In this document: positions 8,942-18,039 of the stretch, in pieces | Position numbering within the stretch: the first letter of the stretch is position 1 | Layout: every line of letters starts with the position of its first letter | NCBI GenBank assembly: GCA_964572825.1 | Contig: CAZNGS010000015.1 | Span: forward strand, 14,507 to 78,506 | Reading direction: 5' to 3' | Source: CAYVBE01 sp964572825 | Lineage (GTDB): Bacteria > Planctomycetota > Brocadiia > SM23-32 | DNA length: 64,000 nucleotides | The notes under the pieces: model-generated | What the model was told of the DNA's origin: nothing | What the model saw: only the letters and a program-made list of their open reading frames with translations | The model's database searches: none | Made by a program: the position numbers and the translations under genes

Positions 8942-10051
8942 ATGAGCGACCCGGGAATGAACATAGTGGACGTGGAGTGGTGCCTTTACGAGACGGGCAA
9001 AACGCGGAAGGACGGGACGGCGCGCGTTCGGTGTGCCACCCGCATCACCACGGAGGGAGGCGCCCGGGGATGGTCCGACTTCGCCTACCACGAGCACCTG
9101 GCGGACGGCACCGGGCAGCGGTGGGCGGAAGAGCTTCTGGCGGGCCGTAACGCCCTGGACCGGGACACCATCTGGGACGACGTTCATGAGACCGTGCCCC
9201 GGGAGATCGTCAACATGCTGGATGTTGCCCTGTGGGACCTCTGGGGCCGCGCAGAGGACAAGCCGGTTCACGCCCTGATCGGCACCGAACGAGAGCGGGT
9301 ACCCGCTTACGTCAGCACCCCGTTCAACATGGGTGAACCGGAGGACTACGCCGAGTATGCCGTGGAGGTCAGGGAAGCGGGGTTTCACGGTTTCAAGATA
9401 CACCCGTACATCGACATCCAGGAATGGAACGTGACCCACGTCGGTTTCCCCGACCGCGACATCGAGACCTACCGGGCGGTGCGCGACGCGGTGGGACCGG
9501 ACTTCGCCTGTATGACGGACAATTACTGCTCCTATTCCTATGAGGAAGCCGTCCGGGTGGGGCAGGCGGTGGACGAGCTGGGTTACGAGTGGTACGAGTC
9601 GCCCATGATGGAGCACGACGGCTGGATGGAGCGCTACGTGCGACTCCGCCGGGAGATGGAGACCCCCGTCTGCGCCCCGGAGCTGGCGCCGGACAGCTAC
9701 GCAACGCGCATTCGCTGGATGGACGCCGGCGCGTGCGACATCTGCCGAATCGACGTAGGCTACGGTGGCCTGACCGCCTGCCTGCGGCTGGCTCACGCCT
9801 GCGAGGAGCGCGGGGTGCCGCTGGAGATACACACCGGCGGTCCCTACCACCTGCAGGTGCTCGCGGCCTGCTCAGGCGACTTGATCAAGTACTGCGAGAC
9901 GTTCAGCACCAACCGTGAAGAGCGGATAGGCCCCGGCCGGACTAATCCCGGGCCCGTGCCCGATGAGGAAGGTTACGTGCCCGTGCCGCAGACGCCGGGC
10001 ATGGGCGCCGAGCTGGACTGGGACTACATCGCGGCACACCGGACCGAGTGA
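8942..10051 (+). CDS. Enolase-superfamily enzyme (mandelate racemase/muconate lactonizing type)
   Basis: A 369-residue paralogue of the gene at 4,708 with the same order of motifs: KxH in GFKIHP, an Asp ligand in CMTDNYCSYSYEEA, a Glu ligand in YEWYESPMM, a further Glu in CAPELAP, and a late His in LEIHTGG. Compared with 4,708 it has an insert near the C-terminus (about 325-345). The domain begins at the ATG at 8942, which has AGAGGA 5 bases upstream; the frame is open before it but the extension has no family resemblance. It is predicted to act on a sugar acid, perhaps a different one from its paralogue given only moderate similarity. Cytoplasmic. Confidence 0.9.
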   Translation: MSDPGMNIVDVEWCLYETGKTRKDGTARVRCATRITTEGGARGWSDFAYHEHLADGTGQRWAEELLAGRNALDRDTIWDDVHETVPREIVNMLDVALWDLWGRAEDKPVHALIGTERERVPAYVSTPFNMGEPEDYAEYAVEVREAGFHGFKIHPYIDIQEWNVTHVGFPDRDIETYRAVRDAVGPDFACMTDNYCSYSYEEAVRVGQAVDELGYEWYESPMMEHDGWMERYVRLRREMETPVCAPELAPDSYATRIRWMDAGACDICRIDVGYGGLTACLRLAHACEERGVPLEIHTGGPYHLQVLAACSGDLIKYCETFSTNREERIGPGRTNPGPVPDEEGYVPVPQTPGMGAELDWDYIAAHRTE

Positions 10052-10089
10052 TGGATACCTGTTGCCGCACCCCAGACCTGAGGAAAGCG

Positions 10090-11148
10090 ATGAAGCGGAC
10101 GACGTGGCTCATTCTTTGCGGTCTGACGTGGACTGTCATCGCGGGGGTCTGCATGGAAGCAAACGCGACATTTGAGGAAAGCGCGAGGCGAGGCTGGATT
10201 CCACTGAACAGGCGCGGCTTTAACGCCATCGGGGCGCTGCGCACCACGGGCGACCTGTTCATTAGCAACAGCAACGGGAAAACCGTTCAGGTCAGCCGCG
10301 ACCACGGCGAGACGTGGACCGAACTTGTTGAGAAGCAGAAGCGCGGCCGGCACTACAATTCCATCGCCATGGACGCCGACTGGCAGGGCCGGCGGCTGGT
10401 CGTCTTCCCCATTGATTCCCCCGTGGGCTGGATCACGCTCGACGGCGGTCGTTCGTGGGACACCTTCGCAAAACCGCGGCCCCCGCAGGTGAAGAAGCAC
10501 GACGGCTGGACTCTCGGTGCGGTGGATTGGTCGCAGGAAGAGCCGACCCGCTTCTTTGCCAAAGAGCACCACTCGGGGAACTACTGGTTCAGCGAGGACG
10601 CCGGCGCGACGTGGCGGAAGCTGGAAGGATTCGGCGGATACTTCGGCATCGGCTTCGGCGCGGACGGCGCGCTGCTGGTGGGTGCCTTCGAGGGCAAGAA
10701 GGCCCACATGCCCGGCGATAAGCCCGGCATCTACCGCAGCACCGACGACGGTGCGTCCTGGGAGCTGGCCTTCGAGTGCGAACTGCACCAGAAAGTGGCG
10801 CCGCAGCGGTTCGACGAGACGCTTTTCTGGCCCACCGTCCAGGGGCTGGCCGTCTCGCGCGACGGCGCCAAGACGTGGGAACTGCTGGAAAACACCCCGA
10901 AGAACGTCCTCTTCGGTCCCTTTTTCGGCCAGACGCAGGAGCACATGGTGGCGGTCAACGAGGAAGGCGTGCACGAGAGCGCCGATGGCGGCAAGACCTG
11001 GGACCTGATCGTGCCGCGGGCCGACCTGCCCAAGGTCGTGCGCGACGCCAGATTCGGGGGGCTGATGCCCAACTTCGCCTGGGACCCGCACGCCGACGTC
11101 CTCTACGCCACCAGCATGGGGGTGGGCCTGTTCAGGAGGCAGCTATGA
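10090..11148 (+). CDS. Exported Asp-box (BNR) beta-propeller protein
   Basis: This 352-residue protein starts with a Sec signal peptide (MKRTTWLILCGLTW, cleavage near residue 26). At least six Asp-box repeats follow: SRDHGETWTEL, LDGGRSWDTF, SEDAGATWRKL, STDDGASWEL, SRDGAKTWELL and SADGGKTWDLI. These mark a sialidase-like or VPS10/WD40-type propeller. The RIP motif and arginine triad of true sialidases are not evident, so a binding or non-sialidase hydrolase role is as likely. The ATG at 10090 has GAGGA 5 bases upstream and opens the signal peptide; an in-frame ATG at 10048 lies inside the preceding stop region. Its stop overlaps the next start (ATGA at 11145), implying coupled translation with the beta-helix protein. 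Confidence 0.82.
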   Translation: MKRTTWLILCGLTWTVIAGVCMEANATFEESARRGWIPLNRRGFNAIGALRTTGDLFISNSNGKTVQVSRDHGETWTELVEKQKRGRHYNSIAMDADWQGRRLVVFPIDSPVGWITLDGGRSWDTFAKPRPPQVKKHDGWTLGAVDWSQEEPTRFFAKEHHSGNYWFSEDAGATWRKLEGFGGYFGIGFGADGALLVGAFEGKKAHMPGDKPGIYRSTDDGASWELAFECELHQKVAPQRFDETLFWPTVQGLAVSRDGAKTWELLENTPKNVLFGPFFGQTQEHMVAVNEEGVHESADGGKTWDLIVPRADLPKVVRDARFGGLMPNFAWDPHADVLYATSMGVGLFRRQL

Positions 11149-13565
11149 TCGGGCGGGCATCGGCGAAGTACTTTTTGATTTTCGCTCTCACGCTGTGCGC
11201 TGCCGGGACCGACGCAGCGGAGGTGCGCCACGTCTATCCGCCGGGTTACGAGGGCGAGAAGAGCGAGAGCCCGCGTTTCTCGACGCTCGAAGGTGCGATC
11301 CGGGGCAGCGACAGCGCCTGGGGTACGCCCGACCAGATCAAGCCGGGTTCGACGATCGTCATCCACGGCGGCACGCTCAAGGCGGACCGGTATTCGTACC
11401 GGGATAAACATGGTTTGCACTACTTTGGCACTTACTTCCCCGCGGCCGTCTCGCGGCATCTGCGGTGGAGTGGCGGCGACCTGCCGGAGCCCCTCACGAT
11501 CCGGGCGGCCGGCGACGGGGAGGTCGTCCTGGACGGCGAGCGGGGCGGCATCCCCTGCCCGAAGCTCACACTGCGGGATTGCGCCTTCCAAGATGTCCAG
11601 GTGGGCCTCTGGGCGAACAACCGGTCCTGCGAGAACTACGTTATCGAGGACTGCACCTTCATCGGCCGCGAGGGGCGAACAACCAACGGCGTCACGCTGG
11701 CCGGGCGCGGCCACGCGCTGGATGGTAATACCTTCCAGAAGGTGGATGATGATACCATCACCTACCAGGAATACAGGCCGCTGCCGGAACTGGTCGGAAG
11801 GGCGGCACACGACGAAGGCTTCCCGCCGCAGGACCCGGACGACACGCGCGAGCAGACCATCGCCCGCGAGCTGCACCGGGACCCGCCGACGCTGCACTGC
11901 CTGGGTTTCGCGTGGCGCATCGAGGGCGATGCGAACCGCAACGCGGGGGTGGAGGTCCAATATCGCCGGCAAGGCGAGAACGAATGGCGCGAGGCGCTGC
12001 CGCTGTTCCGCCCGGACTTCTCCGCACAGGAACACGGGCCCCGCGACGAGCCGGTGAAGGCATATTTCAGGACTAAGGCCCGCGTCTTCAGCGGCAGCAT
12101 CGTGAACCTGCAGCCCGGCACCGCCTACGAGTGCCGCTTCACCATGACCGACCCGGACGGAGTTGAGGGCGAATCCACCCGGACCGTCCCCGCCAGCACC
12201 AGAGCGGAACCCGCGCTGCCGGTCGGCGGGCGCGAGATCCACGTTTATCCCGAAAACTACTCGGGCGACAAGGCGACGCCGAATGCGGCGAATCTGGAAG
12301 CCGCATTCATCGGCCCCGACGCCGTGGAGGCCGGGGACGTGGTGCTGATGCACGCCGGCACCTACAGGCCGGACCGGCGGGGCTACGGCAACGAGGGCGG
12401 ACACCTCTCCGTCGGTGGCTACCAGATCCGCGCCGAGGGTGCGCCGGACAACTACGTGGCGATAAAGGCCGCGGGCGACGGCGAGGTCGTCATAGACGCC
12501 GGGGGCGCGGAGCACGTGCTCGACGTGCGCTTCAGCCGCTACCTGCGCCTCGAAGGGCTGACCCTCCGCAACGCCGAGATCGGCGTCAAGTGTACCTCCA
12601 CCAGCACGGAGTGCCAAGCCGTCGTCGCTCCGCGGGGATTCATGCTGAAAGGCTGCCGCGTCGAGGACACCTTCATCGGCCTCTGGGGCCTGGGACCGCG
12701 CGCGGCGGAGTTCCTCATCCTGGACAACACCTTCGTCGCCCGGGAGTGGAAGGGCGAATACGACAGCAAATGGGACCACCTCTACTCCGAGGCCGGCATA
12801 GACCTGAACGGCAAGGGGCACGTGGTCGGCCACAACCGCATCGCGAACTTCTGGGACGGCATCAACTTCTACGGCAAGGCGGTCGCCGTGGACTTCTTCG
12901 GCAATCAGGTCGAGGGCCAGAAGGACAACAGCTTCGGCAACGGAGCCAGCGGCGAGAGCCGGAACGTGCGCGTCTGGGGGAACTCCTTCGGCGGCGGGGG
13001 CCCCTGCCTGCACGTGCACCCCAGCGGCGGGCCGCTGGTGATGTTCCGCAACCGCGTGGGCGGCGGTGGTTTCTTCAAGCTGCAATTCGGCCGGACGAAC
13101 GGAATCCGGTACTACCACAACTATCACGATCTGGGCTGGTCACGGGTCGGCGGAATCAAGCGCGTGACCGGCAGGCTCGATCTGCGCAATAACGTGTGGA
13201 AAGGCGGCGTCTGCCAACTCGCAACGCTCTCCACCAAGACACGCGTGGACTACAACGCCTGGCAGAAGCCGAAGAAGGAGGACGCCTGGCAGTATAAAAC
13301 CCCGCAGGGCGCCGGCACCTTCGATACGGCCGAGGCCCTGAGCGAAGCGATCGGCTGGTGCGAGCATGCGGTCGTGGTAGAAGACCTGCGCGCCGTTCTC
13401 CGCGGACCCGCGCCCGCCGTGGGCTCGCCGCTGATAGACGCCGGCGTGCGCCTGCCCAACATCAATGACAACTTCAACGGCGAAGCCCCGGACATCGGCA
13501 TGTTGGAATATGGCAAAGCCCCACCGCACTACGGGCCGAGGGTCTCCGAAGAGGGCGGTGGATAG
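11145..13565 (+). CDS. Secreted beta-helix/FN3/beta-helix protein (YGPR-tail family, copy 1)
   Basis: This is an 806-residue exported member of the local paralogous family. A signal peptide (about 1-24) is followed at once by a first beta-helix segment (HVYPPGYEGEKS, IVIHGGTLKADRYSYRD, IRAAGDGEVVLDGE). The FN3-like module comes only at about residue 246 (DPPTLHCLGFAW). A second, longer beta-helix follows (VLMHAGTYRPDRRGYG, AAGDGEVVIDAGG, GKGHVVGHNRIANFWDGINF) and then the tail PNINDNFNGEAPDIGMLEYG...PHYGPR. Other copies have FN3 first, so this one looks like a fusion of a partial copy to a complete one. Catalytic residues of known polysaccharide lyases are not recognisable. Its ATG overlaps the propeller stop. 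Confidence 0.88.
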   Translation: MIGRASAKYFLIFALTLCAAGTDAAEVRHVYPPGYEGEKSESPRFSTLEGAIRGSDSAWGTPDQIKPGSTIVIHGGTLKADRYSYRDKHGLHYFGTYFPAAVSRHLRWSGGDLPEPLTIRAAGDGEVVLDGERGGIPCPKLTLRDCAFQDVQVGLWANNRSCENYVIEDCTFIGREGRTTNGVTLAGRGHALDGNTFQKVDDDTITYQEYRPLPELVGRAAHDEGFPPQDPDDTREQTIARELHRDPPTLHCLGFAWRIEGDANRNAGVEVQYRRQGENEWREALPLFRPDFSAQEHGPRDEPVKAYFRTKARVFSGSIVNLQPGTAYECRFTMTDPDGVEGESTRTVPASTRAEPALPVGGREIHVYPENYSGDKATPNAANLEAAFIGPDAVEAGDVVLMHAGTYRPDRRGYGNEGGHLSVGGYQIRAEGAPDNYVAIKAAGDGEVVIDAGGAEHVLDVRFSRYLRLEGLTLRNAEIGVKCTSTSTECQAVVAPRGFMLKGCRVEDTFIGLWGLGPRAAEFLILDNTFVAREWKGEYDSKWDHLYSEAGIDLNGKGHVVGHNRIANFWDGINFYGKAVAVDFFGNQVEGQKDNSFGNGASGESRNVRVWGNSFGGGGPCLHVHPSGGPLVMFRNRVGGGGFFKLQFGRTNGIRYYHNYHDLGWSRVGGIKRVTGRLDLRNNVWKGGVCQLATLSTKTRVDYNAWQKPKKEDAWQYKTPQGAGTFDTAEALSEAIGWCEHAVVVEDLRAVLRGPAPAVGSPLIDAGVRLPNINDNFNGEAPDIGMLEYGKAPPHYGPRVSEEGGG

Positions 13566-13566
13566 C

Positions 13567-15891
13567 GTGAAGATATCTGTGACATTCGGTTTTCTGCTGT
13601 TCGCGCTTGGCGCCGGGCTCGTCCGCGCCGAGGACGCCATTACGCCGGGGGAACTGACGGTTGATCCGCCCACGCTGATCTGTCTGGGGTTCCACTGGCC
13701 CATCGAAGGCGATGATGACGGAGACGGCGCCTGTGAGCTGCGGTTCCGGAAGGCCGGGGCCGGTGAGTGGCGGCGGGGGTTGGACATGTGGCGCACTAAC
13801 GGCGAAAGGTGCGGCGACCCGAAGTGGACGCCTCCGGCCTGGGAGACACCCAACGCCTTCGGGGGCAGCATCTTCGACCTGGAGCCGGATACCGAATACG
13901 AGGTGCGGCTGGAGTTGAAAGACCCGGACGGGGTGCGCGGCGACCCCGTGCGGACGGTCGCCGTGCGCACCCGGCCGGAACCCGTGCCGGTCTCCGGCGG
14001 CCGCGTGTTCGAGGTGCATCCCGGGGACGTGGAACGGGTGCCGGTCCACCAGATGGCGGAGACGGTGCCCGTCAGACCTGTGCCGGAGGTCACCGGCGAG
14101 ACGCTGCACGTTTTTCCGAAGGATGCCGACCGTGGGCGGATGGGCGAGTTTGAGAACGCCCGGCGCGGACTCCTGCACGCCTTTTACGGCTACACCGCCT
14201 ACTGCGACTGGATGTGGGACCCCGACCGAGTGGAGCCGGGCGACACCATCGTGGTCCACGCCGGCGAATACAGGAGCAACCGGTGCCGCTACCGCGAGAA
14301 GGCCGGCTACAGCCTCTGGTTCCACGGCACGCACTTCCTGGCCGAGTCCGGAACGCCCCAACGGCCCATCGTGATCGAGGCCGCTGGTGACGGGCCGGTT
14401 GTCTTCGACGGCGTCGGCTGCGACACGCTCTTCGACGTCACGCACGCGGATAACCTGGTCTTCCGGGGAATCACCTTCCGCAGCTGCCGCATCGCCATCA
14501 AGGCCGGGGACGCGAGCCGCGGTGCGCGCGGGTTGCGGCTGATTGACTGCTCCTTTGAGGACGTGGACCTGTCCCTCCTGGCCGGCAACCCCCGATGCAC
14601 GGACTACCAGATCGCCGGCAACACCGTGGAGGGCCGGCCGTCCGACCTGCTGGACCGCGAGGCCGTGGTCGGCTATCGCGACCTGCTCATTCCCGGCGAG
14701 GTCCGCCCTGGCGATATCGTGAAGTTGCACGCCGGGACCTACAGCGTGCGGCTCCCGGACGATCCCGGGAACGGTCGCTGGATCCACGGCACCCACGCCT
14801 TCACGCAGAGCGGCACTCCGACTGAACCCATCGTCCTCACGGCGGCCGGCGACGGGCCGGTGATCATAGATGGGGGCGGCTGCGACACGCTGTTCGACGT
14901 GCGCGCGGCGGATAACATCTACGTGGAGGGCATTACCTTCCGCAACGCCAAGATCGCCGTGAAGGCCGGCGTTCAGTTCCTGGGCGGCACGCGCGGACTC
15001 ACCGTCAGGGGCTGCGAGTTCGAGGACGTAGGATACGGCGTGATGGGCACCAGCGGACGTTGCCGCGACTTCTACATCGCCGACAACCGCATGCGCTGCC
15101 GGCAGGTGAATCGGATCAAGGACGCAGGCAACAATCAGACGTTTGACCGCGAGTTCGGCTACGGCGTGAACGTACTGGGCACGGGCCACGTGGTCTGCTA
15201 CAACGAGATTGACGGCTTCTGGGACAACCTGAACGTGACCACCAACGGCCACGGCGACCCGAAGTTCGGCCGCCCCGCCATCAGCATTGATTTCTACAAC
15301 AACGTGGTCGGTCAGAGCGGCGACAACAGCGGCGAGGCGGACGGCAGCGTGCGCAACGTGCGCTTCATGCGCAACAGGTGCAGCTTCTCCTGCCAGCCGC
15401 TCTGGGGCGGCCCGGTCTATTTCATCCGCAATCTGGGGCAGGCGTGGAAGTTCGCGACGCACCCTTCGGGAGCGGTGGTCTATCACAGCCGGCTCGGGTC
15501 GCTGGCGGCGCGCGGCGGCAAGCACGAGTTCGTCAACAACCTGGTGGAGTGGAGTTGGAAACCGATGCTGTTCAACCTTGACGTGGACTCCGCCCCCGGG
15601 CGGATTGACGGGAACGCCTACCGGCTCCTGCGGAGGGGCAAGGTGGAGCGCCCGGAGAAGTGGCGGCTCGCCACGCCGCAAGGCGAGATAGTGGAGGAGG
15701 ATTTTGACGCCTTCCGCCGGGCGGCCGATGTCGAGAGGCGCGGTTTCACCTTCGAGACGCACGGGGACGAGGCGCTCGCGGACCGCGCCGTCCTGCTGCC
15801 GAACGTGAACGATGACTTTGCAGGTGACGGTCCGGACGTCGGCCCGCACGAGCGGGGTCGCCAGGAGCCGCACTACGGTCCGCGTCAGTGA
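13567..15891 (+). CDS. Secreted FN3/beta-helix protein (YGPR-tail family, copy 2)
   Basis: A 774-residue protein. A signal peptide ending near LVRA-ED (about 21) precedes the FN3-like module with DPPTL at 33-37, a GDDDGDG acidic loop and the LEPDTEYEVRLELKDPDGV signature. The beta-helix contains two successive copies of the same block, each with HAG-E/T-Y, WxHGTH, SGTP, AAGDGPV, DGxGCDTLFDV and a GITFR strand, a clear internal duplication. The tail reads PNVNDDFAGDGPDVGPHERG...PHYGPR. The GTG at 13567, with GGTGG upstream, starts the signal peptide; it lies 1 base after the previous stop, so the two are probably co-translated. Role: exported glycan binding or cleavage (inferred). Confidence 0.88.
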   Translation: MKISVTFGFLLFALGAGLVRAEDAITPGELTVDPPTLICLGFHWPIEGDDDGDGACELRFRKAGAGEWRRGLDMWRTNGERCGDPKWTPPAWETPNAFGGSIFDLEPDTEYEVRLELKDPDGVRGDPVRTVAVRTRPEPVPVSGGRVFEVHPGDVERVPVHQMAETVPVRPVPEVTGETLHVFPKDADRGRMGEFENARRGLLHAFYGYTAYCDWMWDPDRVEPGDTIVVHAGEYRSNRCRYREKAGYSLWFHGTHFLAESGTPQRPIVIEAAGDGPVVFDGVGCDTLFDVTHADNLVFRGITFRSCRIAIKAGDASRGARGLRLIDCSFEDVDLSLLAGNPRCTDYQIAGNTVEGRPSDLLDREAVVGYRDLLIPGEVRPGDIVKLHAGTYSVRLPDDPGNGRWIHGTHAFTQSGTPTEPIVLTAAGDGPVIIDGGGCDTLFDVRAADNIYVEGITFRNAKIAVKAGVQFLGGTRGLTVRGCEFEDVGYGVMGTSGRCRDFYIADNRMRCRQVNRIKDAGNNQTFDREFGYGVNVLGTGHVVCYNEIDGFWDNLNVTTNGHGDPKFGRPAISIDFYNNVVGQSGDNSGEADGSVRNVRFMRNRCSFSCQPLWGGPVYFIRNLGQAWKFATHPSGAVVYHSRLGSLAARGGKHEFVNNLVEWSWKPMLFNLDVDSAPGRIDGNAYRLLRRGKVERPEKWRLATPQGEIVEEDFDAFRRAADVERRGFTFETHGDEALADRAVLLPNVNDDFAGDGPDVGPHERGRQEPHYGPRQ

Positions 15892-15901
15892 GGAGAGGAC
15901 G

Positions 15902-16789
15902 ATGAGAAACATCGAGGACATCCGCCGGATGATCGAGAAGCAGGACATCGCGCCGCGGGACCGCTACGACCTGCCGGCGTCGGAGAAGCGCTTCCCCGAC
16001 GGGGCGCACTACCGCAACGAGATATCGGGCATCGGCTCTGTGGAGGCACTGGAGGAACTGATCGACGAGAAGGAAAAGCGCGGAGTCTCCATCCATCGCA
16101 TCATCATGGGCGGGGGGAACAAGCGGACGCAGGATCAGCTCGATGAGATAGTGCAGGTAGCCCACGAGGAAAAGCTCGAGATCGTGATGGACCCCGGGCC
16201 CAAATCGATTACGGACATCGGCCGCCATGCAGAGACCCCCTTCGGGAAATGGGGCGGCTGGCGGCTGCGGGGGGCGGACAACGTGACCTACCTGGTGCAG
16301 TCCATCCTGCGCTGCTACGACGCCGGCCTGCGGGCGTTCCTGCTCTACGACGAGGGCGCGCTCTACCTGCTGGCGAAGATGCGCGCCTCCGGCGACATCC
16401 CGGACGACATCATCTTCAAGGTCTCCTACACCGCCGGCTACCGGAGCCCCGCCGGGGCCAAGCTGCTGGAGGAGATCGGCGCCGACAGCTTCAACCCGGT
16501 CACGGACCTGGAGCTGCCCATGCTGGCCGCCGTTCGCCAGACGGTGGACATCCCCATGGACATCGTCATCTTCGGCTGGGAGACCCTGGGCAACTTCTCC
16601 CGTGTCAACCAGTCACCGGAGATCATCCGCGTCTCGGCGCCCTGCTACCTGAAGCAGGAGCTGCACGGCCAGCCGCGGCAGAAGGTTCGCTACTGCGAGA
16701 TAATCCGCGAGATGATTGACGCCGCTTATCCGGAACTGACGGTTTCCGACCAGGGTCCGGCAGACCTGCACCTTCCTTTACCCAGGTGA
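15902..16789 (+). CDS. TIM-barrel protein, peptidase-U32-like (uncharacterised)
   Basis: A 295-residue protein without a signal peptide. Alternating strands and helices (RIIMGGGNKRTQ, EIVMDPGPKSI, AFLLYDEGAL, FKVSYTAGYRSPAGAKLLEEIGA in pieces, MDIVIFGWE) indicate a beta/alpha barrel similar to the collagenase-like peptidase U32 group. The Cys/Glu pattern of proven U32 members is not evident, so a peptidase activity should not be assumed. GAGGAGAGGAC lies directly before the ATG at 15902; the frame is open upstream but that part resembles nothing. It is sandwiched between a beta-helix gene (10 bases) and a broken enolase-superfamily gene (19 bases), suggesting a shared transcript and a role in the same sugar pathway. 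Confidence 0.6.
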   Translation: MRNIEDIRRMIEKQDIAPRDRYDLPASEKRFPDGAHYRNEISGIGSVEALEELIDEKEKRGVSIHRIIMGGGNKRTQDQLDEIVQVAHEEKLEIVMDPGPKSITDIGRHAETPFGKWGGWRLRGADNVTYLVQSILRCYDAGLRAFLLYDEGALYLLAKMRASGDIPDDIIFKVSYTAGYRSPAGAKLLEEIGADSFNPVTDLELPMLAAVRQTVDIPMDIVIFGWETLGNFSRVNQSPEIIRVSAPCYLKQELHGQPRQKVRYCEIIREMIDAAYPELTVSDQGPADLHLPLPR

Positions 16790-16808
16790 GGGCTGCAAGG
16801 AGGAGATA

Positions 16809-17495
16809 GTGACGGAGCACAAAGATCAGCCGGAACGTGTTGAATGGCAGGACGTGCCACCGGTAAAACTGGTCTGTTGGGACATCGTGGAGCATCGATA
16901 CGTTAACACCCACGGCAAAGAGAAGACCGCGACCGTGCTGCGGGTGCTCGGCGACAACGACGCCGTGGGCTACTATCGGGGCGGCGCCGACGAGGGGGAA
17001 CTGCGCCTGGCAGTGCCCCTGCTGGGGGACCATGACCTGCTGGACCATGACAGTATGTACAGCCGATTTGTGCAAAGCAGGCTTCCATCCGCTCCGGCGC
17101 GCGCGTGGGACATCGCCTGTTGGGACATGCACGCCCGCATGCTCGAGGCACCGCTGTGGCACTTCTGGCAGCAGAAGAGGGACCGCGTAATGCTCTACGG
17201 GGATGTCCGCTGGGACTGGTTCCAGGACGTGCAGGAGTTTGCAGACTGCGTGGGGCACCGCGTGCACGAGGAAGGCATGCATGCCGTCAAGCTCCACCTG
17301 CCCGGCACCTGGGGCAAGACCTTCGCCGGGGAGGAACCGGCCGGGCTGGAGGTGACGCTCGCCTGCCTGAGGGCCGCCCGCGAGGCCGCGGGCGACGAGG
17401 CGATCCTGGCATACGATCCGTTCAACCCCGAGTGCTTTCCGTTCGAGGAAAACCTGCGGGTGGTGGACACGCTGCAGGAGTGCGGCTACGAATAG
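16809..17495 (+). pseudogene. Enolase-superfamily enzyme, N-terminal part before an in-frame TAG
   Basis: The first 228 codons of a third enolase-superfamily gene, from GTG 16809 with AGGAG just upstream. They cover the capping domain and the first half of the barrel, with KxH in AVKLHLPG and an Asp ligand in LAYDPFNPE. A TAG at 17493-17495 then stops the frame, and homologous sequence continues in the same frame to 17,981. In the two paralogues the stop position is a tryptophan (YEWYES against YE-stop-HEG), so a single TGG to TAG change explains it. Alone this part lacks two metal ligands and would be inactive unless the stop is read through. Confidence 0.75.
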
Positions 17496-17981
17496 CACGA
17501 GGGCGGCATACCGGAGCTGCCGGAGGAGAAGTGGCGCGAGCGCTACGTGGAGCTTTGCGAGTACGCCGACCTGCGCATCGAGGCCGAGGGCGGTTGGGAG
17601 CCGGGCTACGAGCCGACCGAGGAGGAGCGCGCCGAGTGGGACCTGAACATGGTTGAACGCGACCTCCGCTGGGCCGAGGCCGGCGCGGCTGACCAGTTCC
17701 ATTACGACATGCACGAGTCCGGCCGGGGAATCACCGAGGGCCTGCGCCTGATCGAGACATTCCGGGCACGCCCTGAGCTCGACATCCGGCTGAACTTCCA
17801 CTGGCACTGGCAGCCTCACCAGCACCTGGCCTTTGGCGTCGAGGCGGGGCTCTGGCCCTACCTGGAGTGCAGCACCCAGCGGAAGGTCCCCGGCAACACC
17901 GAAGAAGGCCATCTTCTGCCACCCGATTGGATCGGGGTGTACGATCTGGACGCGGAACAGGTGGGCAGACCTCGTAACTGA
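17496..17981 (+). pseudogene. Enolase-superfamily enzyme, C-terminal part after the in-frame TAG
   Basis: This continues the reading frame of 16,809 with no base gained or lost, for 161 codons to a TGA at 17,981. It begins HEGGIPELPEEKWRERY, matching the region after the missing tryptophan, and includes the remaining ligand strands (RIEAEGG and QFHYDMHESG) and the last barrel elements. Codon bias is as strong as in intact genes, so either the lesion is recent, the stop is suppressed, or the base is a sequencing error. A GTG at 17547 could start translation, but a product of that length would not fold as a barrel. Confidence 0.72.
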
Positions 17982-18039
17982 GTTCCGCGACGGATGCTCG
18001 GTTTTGACAACCAGAACATTGTGAGCGAAGAGTAGACTC

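Noticed and set aside
10090..11148. True sialidase call for the Asp-box propeller
   Set aside because: Asp boxes are present but the RIP/arginine-triad and Tyr/Glu active-site pattern of sialidases are not evident.
17493..17495. Pyrrolysine or other UAG recoding
   Set aside because: Not accepted as the default because the replaced residue is tryptophan, one transition from TAG, and no suppressor tRNA or PYLIS-like context is visible in the window.
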